Below the pieces are notes generated by a model that ran no database searches, had not been told where the DNA came from, and saw only the letters and a list, made by a program, of their open reading frames with translations. This document shows positions 36,048 through 45,066 of a DNA stretch of 64,000 nucleotides, piece after piece; within the stretch, counting starts at the first letter, position 1, and every line of letters begins with the position of its first letter. The stretch comes from Brevibacillus humidisoli. GTDB lineage: Bacteria; Bacillota; Bacilli; Brevibacillales; Brevibacillaceae. Both the position numbers and the translations under genes were made by a program. The DNA is taken from NCBI RefSeq assembly GCF_020923435.1, contig NZ_CP087263.1:3305970-3369969 (forward strand), in the 5' to 3' direction.

Positions 36048-37565
36048 TCATCCGAAATGTCTGGTGGCAAGACGCATGATCTCTTCTTCCGTTGCGTTTT
36101 GCCCTTCGATGATCCCTGAAACCCGTCCCTCACACATCACCATGATGCGATCGGACATGCCCAACAATTCCGGCATTTCAGAAGAGATCATGATGATACT
36201 TTTTCCTTGCTTGGCCAGATCGGCAATCAGCGAGTAGATCTCATACTTGGCCCCGACGTCAATACCGCGTGTCGGTTCATCGAGCAGCAAGATGTCCGGT
36301 TCGGTCAGCAGCCATCTGGCCAGCAGTACCTTTTGCTGGTTGCCTCCTGACAAGTTTTTGATCAGTGTTTTTAGCGAAGGGGTTTTTACTCGCAGCTGCT
36401 CCACGCTTTGCTGTGCTGCATCTTTTCGCTTTTTTTCATCCAGCAGTAGATAACGGGTCTCGTATCGTGCAAGGTTCGCCACTACCGAATTTTCCAAGAC
36501 CGGCAGCACCGGAAAGATACCGGTTACCCGCCGTTCTTCCGTTAACAGGGCAATTTTCTGTTTCTTGGCGTCCTTCGGTGATTTGATGTGCACCTGTTTT
36601 CCATCGATGTAGATGTTCCCTCTCGCCACTGACCTCAGGCCGAAGATCGCTTCCACCAGTTCCGTGCGCTGTGCGCCGACCAGTCCGCCTATCCCCAGTA
36701 TCTCGCCTCGACGCAGTTCAAAGGAAACCTCCTGGAATGATTTAGGGATCGGAGAGGTGAGGTTTTCCACCCTCATGATCACGTCTCCCGGAGTATTGCT
36801 CCGTTCCGGGAACCTCTGTGAAAGATCTCGTCCCACCATCCTGGAGATAATCAGATCCGTCGTGAGCTCCGAGGCATCCCATGTGCCGATCAGCTTGCCA
36901 TCGCGCATGATCGTAACCTCATCGGATATGCGCAGGATCTCCTCCATCTTGTGTGAGATGTAGATGATCGCCACTCCTCTGCTTTTCAACTGATGAATAA
37001 TCGTAAAAAGCTGCTCCACTTCATTCCCGGTGAGCGAAGAGGTCGGCTCATCCATCACGATCACCCTAGAATCAAAAGATACCGCCTTTGCAATCTCCAG
37101 AGACTGTATTTTGGAGACGGAGAGGCTGTTCACGAGTGTTGTCGGGTCAATGTCCATTTCCAGTTCTGTAAACAGCTTTACCGTGTCGTGATACATTTTT
37201 TTTTCATCTACAAAGCGAAGCGGTCCTATCCCTCTCATCGGGAAGCGGCCCAGCCAAATGTTTTCCATCACACTTCGATGCGGAACGGGATGAAGCTCCT
37301 GATGAATCATGGAGATACGATGTTGCAAGGCGTCGATAGAACTGTTGATTTCAACCTTGCTTCCGTTCAAGATGATTTCACCGGCGTCGGGTTTATAAAT
37401 GCCAAATAGACATTTCATCAGCGTAGACTTCCCGGCTCCGTTCTCACCCATCAAAGCATGTACTGTTCCTGGGCGCACTTTCAGCGTTACGTCATCGAGT
37501 GCTTTCACCCCTGGAAACTCTTTGCTAATGTGATTCATCTCCAGAATGTATTCACTGTCCGTCAT
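36048..37565 (-). CDS. mglA: galactose/methyl-galactoside ABC transporter ATPase (two ABC domains)
   Basis: A 505-residue tandem ATPase. Domain 1 has Walker A GENGAGKST, signature LSVSKIQSLEIAKAV and Walker B IVMDEPTSSL. Domain 2 has a degenerate Walker A (GIGGLVGAQRTELVEAIFGL), as usual in MglA/RbsA, and the normal signature LSGGNQQKVLLARWL. It drives import through MglC. The ATG at 37565 follows AGGAGG by 7 bp; a longer reading to 37667 runs into the intercistronic hairpin. Confidence 0.92.
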   Translation of the reverse strand: MTDSEYILEMNHISKEFPGVKALDDVTLKVRPGTVHALMGENGAGKSTLMKCLFGIYKPDAGEIILNGSKVEINSSIDALQHRISMIHQELHPVPHRSVMENIWLGRFPMRGIGPLRFVDEKKMYHDTVKLFTELEMDIDPTTLVNSLSVSKIQSLEIAKAVSFDSRVIVMDEPTSSLTGNEVEQLFTIIHQLKSRGVAIIYISHKMEEILRISDEVTIMRDGKLIGTWDASELTTDLIISRMVGRDLSQRFPERSNTPGDVIMRVENLTSPIPKSFQEVSFELRRGEILGIGGLVGAQRTELVEAIFGLRSVARGNIYIDGKQVHIKSPKDAKKQKIALLTEERRVTGIFPVLPVLENSVVANLARYETRYLLLDEKKRKDAAQQSVEQLRVKTPSLKTLIKNLSGGNQQKVLLARWLLTEPDILLLDEPTRGIDVGAKYEIYSLIADLAKQGKSIIMISSEMPELLGMSDRIMVMCEGRVSGIIEGQNATEEEIMRLATRHFG

Positions 37566-37644
37566 TGTATCGCCTCCTGCCTGGGGATCCGTCCATTCTC
37601 CCTTCTTCCTGACACACGAAGCGCTTTTATCAGTTAAGCACGAA

Positions 37645-37684
37645 GAGCAAGGAAGCAACGTAAGCATACATTGCCCCCTTGCTC
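37645..37684 (-). promoter_or_regulatory. intercistronic hairpin between mglB and mglA
   Basis: GAGCAAGG (37645-37652) pairs with CCTTGCTC (37677-37684), with an inner GCAA/TTGC. No T-tract follows, so it more likely stabilises the mglB part of the mRNA or causes partial termination. That would yield more binding protein than ATPase and permease. Confidence 0.55.
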
Positions 37685-37706
37685 TTTGGAGACCCCAGCG
37701 AAAAGG

Positions 37707-38756
37707 TTATTGGGCGTCAGCCATATTTTCCTTCGTGATCTTTTTATACGGAATCCACACGTACTTGCCATCGACAATCTCATAACCGGTGTTTTCTTTG
37801 TTGGGGGTTTGTCCCTGTGCCAATACGTGAGCGATATTTAGCGTTGCCTGTCCTTGATTCTTGGCGTCATTTAGCACGGTGCCCAACATCGTTCCTTCCT
37901 CCAAAGCCTTGAGTGCCGGGGCTGTCGCATCAACGCCGACAACCGGCATATACTTGTCATCTTGGAAGTAACCCGCAGCCTTTAGCGCCTCGATTGCTCC
38001 AAGGGCCATGTCATCGTTGTTGGCCAGTACGGCCTCAATCTTATCGCCTGCCGAAGTGAGGAACGCCGCCATTTTTTCCTGCCCCTTGACGCGGTCCCAC
38101 ATCGCAGTGTCCTCCGCTACTTTTTCCACTTTGATCCCGGCGTCTTCAATCGCCTGCACCGAATATTTGGTGCGAAGCTCAGCGTCCTGGTGACCAGGCT
38201 CTCCTTTCAACATGACGTACTGCAGTACGCCGTCTTTATTCTTATCCGCTTCCGGATGCGCTTTCCAGTAGTCCACAATCAATTGGCCGGAGATTGTACC
38301 CGACTCCTCGGCTCTTGCCCCAACGTAATAAACTTTGTCCCATTTCTGCATGTCTTCCTCCAACGGCTCCCGGTTGAAGAAGACAACAGGGATGTTCGCC
38401 TGTTTGGCTTTGTCGATGATCACACCGGCTGCCGTGCGGTCGACCGGGTTGATGGCCAGTGCATTTACCTGCTTGGTAATAAACAGATCCACTTTGTCAT
38501 TTTGTGTAGGTTGAGAATTTTGACTGTCGACGATCTCCACTGCCACCTTGTCCTTTGCCGCATCCTCAATCGCATTGCGGACACCGGTCATAAACGTGTC
38601 GTCAAACTTGTAAATCGCGACGCCAATCGTGAGGTTTGATGATGCTGTTCCTCCCCCCGACTGGTCTCCTCCGCTGCCGCTCGTACCTGTGGAGCTTGAG
38701 CACCCGACCAGTGCGGCCAGTGATCCGATGAGCAATAGAGAAACTGCTTTTTTCAC
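37707..38756 (-). CDS. mglB: galactose/glucose-binding lipoprotein
   Basis: A 349-residue binding protein. The signal peptide ends in the lipobox LVGC, followed by a Gly/Ser linker. The mature part follows E. coli MglB closely: IGVAIYKFDDTFMTGVRNAI, VVFFNREP, and ANNDDMALGAIEALKAAGY. The calcium loop of MglB is kept as DKNKDGVLQ followed by LKGEPGHQDAE. It binds galactose or glucose outside the membrane for MglAC. The GTG at 38756 follows GGGGGG by 5 bp; an earlier TTG reads through that site. An operator-like 17-mer lies about 35 bp upstream. Confidence 0.92.
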   Translation of the reverse strand: MKKAVSLLLIGSLAALVGCSSSTGTSGSGGDQSGGGTASSNLTIGVAIYKFDDTFMTGVRNAIEDAAKDKVAVEIVDSQNSQPTQNDKVDLFITKQVNALAINPVDRTAAGVIIDKAKQANIPVVFFNREPLEEDMQKWDKVYYVGARAEESGTISGQLIVDYWKAHPEADKNKDGVLQYVMLKGEPGHQDAELRTKYSVQAIEDAGIKVEKVAEDTAMWDRVKGQEKMAAFLTSAGDKIEAVLANNDDMALGAIEALKAAGYFQDDKYMPVVGVDATAPALKALEEGTMLGTVLNDAKNQGQATLNIAHVLAQGQTPNKENTGYEIVDGKYVWIPYKKITKENMADAQ

Positions 38757-38791
38757 AAAGACCCCCCCAATCAATCATCCTTTTTTGTAAC

Positions 38792-38808
38792 TTAATTAAA
38801 TTAATTTA
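38792..38808. promoter_or_regulatory. operator-like sequence before mglBAC
   Basis: TTAATTAAATTAATTTA is the exact reverse complement of the 17-mer at 33163-33179. It probably places mglBAC under the same ROK regulator as galT and pgm. Confidence 0.65.
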
Positions 38809-38979
38809 CTTTCGCCTGTAGGATACAACTTTCAGTAGATTCTGTCAACAATTTTTAAATCGCTTACATTTCCATGATTGCGTCATAATGGAGGTTTTGT
38901 CCAGTGGTTCGCAATCAAAAACGCTCTGAGAAAAGTCGTCAGGGGGGGACAAAGTCTGTAGTCACCCTTGCGGTCTTGC

Positions 38980-39077
38980 TTTAAACCAGCATAGTGGGGG
39001 CGCAAAGAGAAAAACAGGTGAGCTCCGACTCTGTTGGCACTGACAAGGCTTTCGCTCACCTGTTTTTCTCTTTGCGC
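38980..39077. repeat. dispersed palindromic repeat, copy 1
   Basis: Arms of 24 bp at 39000-39023 and 39054-39077 are perfect reverse complements (core CAAAGAGAAAAACAGGTGAG). The last 42 bp recur exactly at 58076-58117, and the left end (GCATAGT followed by a G-run) recurs near 57887. Overlapping reading frames on both strands are by-products of the repeat. It lies between mglB and nirD, in a gap otherwise without genes. Confidence 0.8.
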
Positions 39078-39288
39078 TTCAGGTGGATTGTTCTGCTTGT
39101 GGTTTGGTACGGAAGCAGTTCGATGCTGCTGTTTATCGAACAAAATATGCCGTATCCTATTTGTCTCCATCACTCGACCATAATAGAAAGCGGAACAAAG
39201 AGGGGATATATGGCGAATCCCCTCTCAGACTGCACGTAGATTTTCTGGTTGAAGCATGGACTCCATCAGCTTCTTCTATACTGCCCAG

Positions 39289-39618
39289 TTATGAGACATG
39301 TTTCGCTTCTTCCGGCAGTTCGATGATCACCTGTTGCCCCACAATCTGTACCGGAAACGAACGAACACATCCGCGATCAGGCGCTTGGACCCATCCATCC
39401 TCTACACAGATTTTCCAGTCATGCAGCGGACAGTATACAAACGGTCCGCTGACAATCCCTTCCGCCAGCTTTCCGCCTTTATGCGGACAGCGGTTTTCCA
39501 GGGCGTGAATCTCGCCGTCTGACAAGCGAAACAGCGCAATCTCCAGGCTTCCGAGACGAACCACTTTCCCCACCTGTTGGGGAATCTCACTCAGTTGTCC
39601 AATCACATAACGCTTCAT
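39289..39618 (-). CDS. nirD: nitrite reductase small subunit (Rieske protein)
   Basis: A 109-residue Rieske-type protein with CPHKGG and CPLHDW motifs giving the Cys-His pairs for a 2Fe-2S cluster. It is the small subunit of NADH-dependent assimilatory nitrite reductase, acting with NirB in the cytoplasm. The ATG at 39618 follows AGGAG by 9 bp; a longer reading to 39711 overlaps nirB and is not needed. It closes the nasA-nasC-nirB-nirD operon. Confidence 0.9.
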   Translation of the reverse strand: MKRYVIGQLSEIPQQVGKVVRLGSLEIALFRLSDGEIHALENRCPHKGGKLAEGIVSGPFVYCPLHDWKICVEDGWVQAPDRGCVRSFPVQIVGQQVIIELPEEAKHVS

Positions 39619-39635
39619 CTGAATCCACTCCTCTC

Positions 39636-41546
39636 TCAGGAATGGGACGTCACCTCTGTCCCTTGATAAAATCTGCTGCGAATCGACTCGCTGCTGATCA
39701 CTTCCTGCCACGGATCACTCCATTGCGCCAGGGCAACCTCGATCCGTGCGAGCAGCTGTGTGCGCTGTTCGTGATCCTCAACGACAGCGTTTCTGATCGA
39801 TTCAAGTCCCAATCTTTCTACCCACTCCGATGTTCGCTCGCCGTACTTGCCTGTTTCGCGATAATACTGCAGGTAGGCACCTGCAATGTCCAGCACCTCT
39901 GCGGTCGTTTTTACCTTGCAAAGCAGATCTGCAGCCCGCAGTTTCACGCCGCCGTTGCCGCCGACATAGATTTCCCAGCCGCCATCCACACCGACAACCC
40001 CTAAGTCCTTGATGCCTGATTCGGCACAATTGCGCGGACAGGCGGAAACGGCCATTTTAACTTTTGCCGGAGTTTGCAGTCGCTCAAAATTTTTCTCGAT
40101 GTCGATGCCTAGTTGAATCGAGTTTTGCGTTCCAAACCGGCAAAAATCGGAGCCCACACATGTTTTGACCGTACGAATGGCCTTGCCGTAAGCATACCCG
40201 GAAGGCATCCCCAATTCTGACCAGATGTTAGGCAAATCCTCTTTGCTGACACCCAGAAGATCGATCCGCTGTCCCCCGGTCAGTTTGATCATGCGCACTT
40301 GATACTTCTCAGCCACCTCCGCTATGCGCTTGAGCTCGGCAGCCGAAGTGACGCCGCCATACATCCGGGGCACGACAGAGTAAGTTCCGTCATTCTGAAT
40401 ATTAGCGTGCAGTCGTTCATTGACGAACCGGGATTCCCGCTCATCCTCATACTGCTCTGGCCAGACCATCCCGAGATAGTAGTTTACAGCTGGTCTGCAT
40501 TTAGAGCATCCTTCGGGATTTGACCAGCCAAGCACATGCATCACTTCGCGCGTATGTGTCAAGTGTACGTCAACACCCGATACCTTCAGCTTGGTGGCGA
40601 CGACCGAGCCCTGATAGGGTTCGGTTGGTACCTGACAGAGATGCTTGGCCAGCACCGCCCCCTGCTCTTGGAGGGGAGCGACTAATCCGTACACCACGCC
40701 TCTATGCTCGGCGCACTCGCCTACGGCATACACATGAGGGGCACTCGTCCGCATGAATTCATCGACGACGATGCCGCGGTTAACGGTGATTCCACTCTCT
40801 TTGGCGAGAGTTGCATTGGGCCGGATGCCCACGGCCATCACGACCAGATCGGCCTCAACCCGGGTCCCATCAGTGAACTCCACGGCTGCGACCCTTCTGT
40901 CACCGATGATCCGTTCGGTCTGTTTCTCCAGCAAAAAGTTCATTCCCTGACGTTCCAGCTCCGTTTTCAGCATCTCTGCTGCCGTCCGGTCCAGCTGGCG
41001 TTCCATCAGCGTGTCATAGATATGCACGACGGAGACATTCATCTTTAGATTCAGTAATCCGCGCGCCGCCTCCAAACCGAGCAGGCCGCCGCCGATTACG
41101 ACTGCGTTTTGATATGATTTCGCGGCCTCGATCATCGTCTCGCAGTCTTTGATGTCACGAAAGGCGATCACTCCCTCCAGGTCCACTCCTGGCACCGGCA
41201 GCATAAACGGCAGGGAGCCGGTGGCCAGAATCAATCCATCGTAGGGCACTACCAGTCCTGTGTCGGTCACGACCACCTGTTTATCCGTGTCCACATCGGT
41301 TACGGCAGTCCCTGTATGCAAACGGATTCCGTGCTGTTTGTACCAGTCCCAATCATTTAGCACGATATCGGCCATATTGGCATCCCCCGCCAGGACAGAA
41401 GAGAGCAGGATGCGATTGTAATTGGGATGCGGTTCCTTACCAATCACGGTGATCTCAAACTGCTCTCTGGCCAGCTTCATGACATGTTCAATCACATTGA
41501 TGCCAGCCATGCCATTACCGACCAACACAAGTTTCCGCTTGTTCAT
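39636..41546 (-). CDS. nirB: nitrite reductase large subunit, internally shortened
   Basis: A 636-residue siroheme protein that should reduce nitrite to ammonia with NADH. Residues 1-315 are the FAD/NAD(P) part (LVLVGNGMAGINVIEHV, VVIGGGLLGLEAARGLL). Residues about 365-600 are the sulfite/nitrite reductase part with cluster and siroheme cysteines in TCVGSDFCRFGTQNS and ACPRNCAESG. NirB/NasD proteins usually have 800-850 residues. Here LKVSGVDV is followed directly by HTREVMHVLGWSNPEGCSKC, so the first BFD-type 2Fe-2S domain and half of the second seem to be missing, in frame. Only the last CxxC pair remains. The start overlaps the nasC end by 32 bp. Function is uncertain. Confidence 0.85.
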   Translation of the reverse strand: MNKRKLVLVGNGMAGINVIEHVMKLAREQFEITVIGKEPHPNYNRILLSSVLAGDANMADIVLNDWDWYKQHGIRLHTGTAVTDVDTDKQVVVTDTGLVVPYDGLILATGSLPFMLPVPGVDLEGVIAFRDIKDCETMIEAAKSYQNAVVIGGGLLGLEAARGLLNLKMNVSVVHIYDTLMERQLDRTAAEMLKTELERQGMNFLLEKQTERIIGDRRVAAVEFTDGTRVEADLVVMAVGIRPNATLAKESGITVNRGIVVDEFMRTSAPHVYAVGECAEHRGVVYGLVAPLQEQGAVLAKHLCQVPTEPYQGSVVATKLKVSGVDVHLTHTREVMHVLGWSNPEGCSKCRPAVNYYLGMVWPEQYEDERESRFVNERLHANIQNDGTYSVVPRMYGGVTSAAELKRIAEVAEKYQVRMIKLTGGQRIDLLGVSKEDLPNIWSELGMPSGYAYGKAIRTVKTCVGSDFCRFGTQNSIQLGIDIEKNFERLQTPAKVKMAVSACPRNCAESGIKDLGVVGVDGGWEIYVGGNGGVKLRAADLLCKVKTTAEVLDIAGAYLQYYRETGKYGERTSEWVERLGLESIRNAVVEDHEQRTQLLARIEVALAQWSDPWQEVISSESIRSRFYQGTEVTSHS

Positions 41547-43731
41547 CTAACATTCTCTCCTCTCCGTGTAACGTGTCAGACTGGTTGCAAACCTTCCCGG
41601 CAACCGGCTCTACGCGTATAGCGCAGGCCTTGAAAGAGGGCATGCGGGACTGGGGATCCAACTCAGGCAGAGTTAATCTGTTGATGCACTGTTCCTTCCC
41701 CCAGTGAAAAGGTACAAATACGGTATCGGGTCGAATGTGTTGTGATACCTTTACGCTCAACACGATTTCACCACGCCTGGACATCACTCGTGCCGGTGCC
41801 CCATCGCTTAGCCCAACACGTTTGGCTGTTTTCGGGTGAATCTGCAAATAGGGCTCTGGCACCTTCGCAAGCAAGGCTGGTGTTCTGCGCGTTTGTGTCC
41901 CTGACAGATAGTGATGCATCACGCGTCCCGTCGTTAAGGTTAGCGGGTAGTCAGCATCGGGCGATTCCAGGGGCAGCAGGTGTGCTGCAGGGTAGAGAAC
42001 CGCCTTTCCATCCGAGTGGAAAAACCGCCCATCTTCAAACAACCGCTCTATGCCAGGGTATTCTTCGCTTCCGCAAGGCCAAAACACCCCTTTTTCGCGC
42101 TGGATGCGCTGATAGCTGATCCCAGCATAATCGGCAAGACCGCCCTGACTGGCCCGCCGCAGTTCGTTAAAAATCTCCTCCGCTTTCGTAAACCGAAACC
42201 CACTTCCCTTACCAAGCGCTTCCGCCATCAGCCCGATGATCTGCCAGTCGCACTTGGCCAGTCCAGGGGGAATGGCAGCAGCTGTGCGCAGGGTAACCCG
42301 CCCCTCCAACGTGGTCATCGTGCCTTCATCTTCCAGATGGGAGGCTGCAGGCAGCACGAGATCGGCCAGCTCGGCAGTTTCAGACAGAAACATGTCAACA
42401 ACTACCAGCAGATCAAGGCTGCGCAGGGCTTCTTCCACTTTGTGCGCATTTGGAGCAGACACGACCGGGTTGGACGACATGACAATCAGACCGCGCAGTT
42501 TCTTTTCCTGCATCGCTGCAAACATCTCATAGGCGGAAACTCCCTTGCGCGGCAGCTCTGCCTCTTTGATCCCCCAGATGTCGGCGATGTGGCGCCGGTG
42601 CTCCGGATGTTCGATCAAACGGTAGCCAGGCAGCTGGTCAGCCTTTTGGCCATGCTCACGCCCCCCTTGACCGTTGCCTTGTCCGGTAACCGCCCCATAC
42701 CCACAGCCAGGTTTTCCGATTTTTCCGCTGAGCAGTACCAGGTTGAGCAAGTTGCGTACATTGGACACACCATTTACGTGCTGCTCCACTCCCCGAGCGG
42801 TAAATACCATTCCTGTTTCCGCCTGGCCGTAGGCGCGGGCAGCTGTCACGATCTGCTCCTCAGGCACTCCTGTCCATTCCGCCACTCGATCCAGGCGTAC
42901 CGTCGCCAAGTGCTCGATCAGTTCCTTGGCTCCCCGCGTGTGGTTCTTGACAAATGACCAGTCGACAAGTCCTTCATCCAGCATCACTTTCAGCATCCCG
43001 TCAACCAGTGCTGCATCTGCTCCCGGCTTTACCTGGATATGAAGATCGGCAAGTCTGGTCGTACCTGTGACGCGCGGGTCGATGGCGATGATAAAGGCAC
43101 CGTTTGCCTTTGCTTTGCGCAAATACGGCATCATCGTCGGCTGACAGTCAGCGATGTTTGTCCCGGCCAGGATCAGACATTGAGCCAGCGGGATATCGGA
43201 GAGCGGATTGGTCAGTCCCCTGTCGATGCCGAACGTGAGATTCGCCGCAGTTGCCGCCGACGACATGCAAAACCTCCCATTGTAATCAATAAAGCGAGTT
43301 CGCAGCGCAACCCGTGCAAATTTTCCAAGCAGATAGCTTTCCTCATTAGTCAGGGAACCGCCACCGTAGACACCTACTGCATCGGTACCGCCCGACTGCT
43401 GCAGTGCGCCAACTTTTGTCGCGAACCAGTTCATGGCCTCCGACCAGGAAACAGGCACCAGTTGACCGTTCTGTCGCAGCAACGGTGTTGTTAAGCGGCT
43501 TTTATCAAACGCTGGCACGTGCGCCTCTATTCCTTTTACGCACATCTTTCCATGGACGACGGGATCTTCCTTATTGGCTGACACCACGTGACGAGTCGTA
43601 AACGGGGAACGCTCCTGATGCACCAACATCGTGCACTGCATACTGCAGTAAGGGCACTGGGATGGACTGGTGTGCACGACGGTATACGTCTGATTCAACT
43701 TGCGAAAATGGCTGTATAAATCATCTCGCAT
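41515..43731 (-). CDS. nasC: assimilatory nitrate reductase catalytic subunit
   Basis: A 738-residue molybdopterin oxidoreductase. The N-terminal 4Fe-4S motif CPYCSMQC, completed by CVKG, is followed by MGD-binding regions (YGGGSLTNEESYLLGKFARV, GTNIADCQPTMMPYLRKA, LTTGRVMHHYLSGTQTRR). It has no Tat signal, so it is cytoplasmic and assimilatory, reducing nitrate to nitrite. It needs molybdenum, which ModABC in this window could import. No NasB-type electron-transfer subunit is encoded nearby, so the electron donor is unknown. It follows nasA by 21 bp and overlaps nirB. Confidence 0.9.
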   Translation of the reverse strand: MRDDLYSHFRKLNQTYTVVHTSPSQCPYCSMQCTMLVHQERSPFTTRHVVSANKEDPVVHGKMCVKGIEAHVPAFDKSRLTTPLLRQNGQLVPVSWSEAMNWFATKVGALQQSGGTDAVGVYGGGSLTNEESYLLGKFARVALRTRFIDYNGRFCMSSAATAANLTFGIDRGLTNPLSDIPLAQCLILAGTNIADCQPTMMPYLRKAKANGAFIIAIDPRVTGTTRLADLHIQVKPGADAALVDGMLKVMLDEGLVDWSFVKNHTRGAKELIEHLATVRLDRVAEWTGVPEEQIVTAARAYGQAETGMVFTARGVEQHVNGVSNVRNLLNLVLLSGKIGKPGCGYGAVTGQGNGQGGREHGQKADQLPGYRLIEHPEHRRHIADIWGIKEAELPRKGVSAYEMFAAMQEKKLRGLIVMSSNPVVSAPNAHKVEEALRSLDLLVVVDMFLSETAELADLVLPAASHLEDEGTMTTLEGRVTLRTAAAIPPGLAKCDWQIIGLMAEALGKGSGFRFTKAEEIFNELRRASQGGLADYAGISYQRIQREKGVFWPCGSEEYPGIERLFEDGRFFHSDGKAVLYPAAHLLPLESPDADYPLTLTTGRVMHHYLSGTQTRRTPALLAKVPEPYLQIHPKTAKRVGLSDGAPARVMSRRGEIVLSVKVSQHIRPDTVFVPFHWGKEQCINRLTLPELDPQSRMPSFKACAIRVEPVAGKVCNQSDTLHGEERMLDEQAETCVGR

Positions 43732-43752
43732 ACCATCTCTCCTCCATTCGTT

Positions 43753-44967
43753 TTAAGTAGCCGATTCAAACTTGCGCGAGGGAACTACCAGCTGCCGCTG
43801 CCACCGTTCCCCGACGACCATCATGGTCAGCAGAGCCGCTGCAACGATACCGGTCAGTACGGTTAATCCAACCGCGTATGTTCCGGTCAAATCCCGCATC
43901 AGCCCCAGCAGCGATGGCAGGAAAAACCCTCCCACTCCCCCGCAGGCGCCTACAATTCCGGTGATGATACCGATTTGGGCTGAAAATCGTTGCGGAACAA
44001 GTTGGAACACCACCCCGTTTCCCAGTCCAAAACAAGCCATCAACAGGAACAAACAAACCAACTCCGCCAAAAACGGGAGCAGCAGGGAAGCTGTACCGAG
44101 CAGGAGGGTGATCAGCAAAAACATGACAATCAGCACCCGTACACCGCCCAGTCTATCGGCAATCCATCCGCCAATCGGGCGGAAGAAGCTGCCCGCCAGC
44201 ACGCAAAGTGTCACAAAATCTCCTGCACGCACACTGCTTATGCCGTACACGTCGTGGAAAAAGATCGGCAAAAAGCTGGACATGCCGACGAATCCGCCAA
44301 ACGTAATGAAATAGAAATAGTTAAACAGCCATGTATCTCTCCAGCGCAATACATCCAGGTACCCAGACAACGAAATGGGCGCAGGCTTGCCTGGGGCATC
44401 TTTGCCCATCAGCACAAAGACCAAGAGGACCAGCAGCAACGGCAGAATCGCCAAACCAAAAACGGGCTGCCATCCGCCAAAATATTCGGCTAGTCGCGGA
44501 GCGAACAAGGTAGCCAGCAGCGTCCCGCTATTCCCCGCGCCCGCGATGCCCAAAGCCAATCCCTGATACTGGGGAGGATACCAGCGGCTTGCCATCGGCA
44601 ACGCCACGGCAAAACTGGCACCGGCAATCCCCAGGAGAAAACCGTAGGCATAAAGCTCCGGAAGCGAACGAGCGGACAACCAAAGCAGCAAAAGCGGCAC
44701 CAGTGTCAGACAGATTCCGATCACGCCTGTACGCTTGGGACCGATCCTGTCGGACAAGAGCCCGAACAAAATGCGAAAGATGGAACCACCCAGGATCGGG
44801 ATCGCCACCATCAACCCTTTTTGTGTGGCCGTCAGTTGAAGGTCCTGAGCAATAAACACACTAAGCGCTCCCAACAACACCCAAACCATAAAGCTGACAT
44901 CAAAATAGAGAAAAGCTGACAACAAACTAGGCCAGTGACCACTCTTTCGAAAACCAGCAAGATCCAT
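43753..44967 (-). CDS. nasA: nitrate transporter of the NarK/NasA MFS family
   Basis: A 404-residue major-facilitator protein with about 12 hydrophobic helices. The nitrate/nitrite porter signature is visible (ALGIAGAGNSGTLLATLFAP) with a second one near GLGNGVVFQLVPQRF. It imports nitrate for NasC. The ATG at 44967 follows GGAGGGAGAG; the upstream in-frame reading to 45165 is leader RNA, not protein. It is the first gene of the nasA-nasC-nirB-nirD operon, behind an attenuator leader. Confidence 0.9.
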   Translation of the reverse strand: MDLAGFRKSGHWPSLLSAFLYFDVSFMVWVLLGALSVFIAQDLQLTATQKGLMVAIPILGGSIFRILFGLLSDRIGPKRTGVIGICLTLVPLLLLWLSARSLPELYAYGFLLGIAGASFAVALPMASRWYPPQYQGLALGIAGAGNSGTLLATLFAPRLAEYFGGWQPVFGLAILPLLLVLLVFVLMGKDAPGKPAPISLSGYLDVLRWRDTWLFNYFYFITFGGFVGMSSFLPIFFHDVYGISSVRAGDFVTLCVLAGSFFRPIGGWIADRLGGVRVLIVMFLLITLLLGTASLLLPFLAELVCLFLLMACFGLGNGVVFQLVPQRFSAQIGIITGIVGACGGVGGFFLPSLLGLMRDLTGTYAVGLTVLTGIVAAALLTMMVVGERWQRQLVVPSRKFESAT

Positions 44968-44997
44968 CCAATCTCTCCCTCCTTGTCTCTTTGTCAT

Positions 44998-45033
44998 AAA
45001 AAAATGCCCATCTCCCCCATAGAAGACAGGCAT
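44998..45033 (-). terminator. leader (attenuator) terminator of the nitrate operon
   Basis: On the minus strand a stem of about 12 pairs, with wobbles, forms between ATGCCTGTCTTC and GGGAGATGGGCAT and runs straight into TTTTTTT (44998-45004). It lies 31 bp before the nasA start, downstream of an ANTAR-type hairpin. A short alternative hairpin GGCA-ACGA-TGCC (45029-45040) would compete with it. Confidence 0.85.
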
Positions 45034-45044
45034 CGTTGCCAATG

Positions 45045-45066
45045 AAAGATACGCCGTTGTATCTTT
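45045..45066 (-). ncRNA. ANTAR-type hexaloop hairpin in the nitrate operon leader
   Basis: On the minus strand AAAGATAC and GTATCTTT form a perfect 8-bp stem around the hexaloop AACGGC, which has A at loop position 1 and G at position 4 as ANTAR target hairpins do. Eleven bases separate it from the attenuator stem. The dual-hairpin rule calls for a second hexaloop just upstream: ATCGTA (45072-45077) fits the loop pattern, but its stem is poor. Confidence 0.7.

Noticed and set aside
38883..39239. Overlapping open frames on both strands (96 and 81 codons), with similar frames near 57.8-58.2 kb
   Set aside because: They are created by the palindromic repeat. The shared peptide VGTDKAFAHLFFSLR arises from the repeated 42 bp, and no ribosome site or family supports them.
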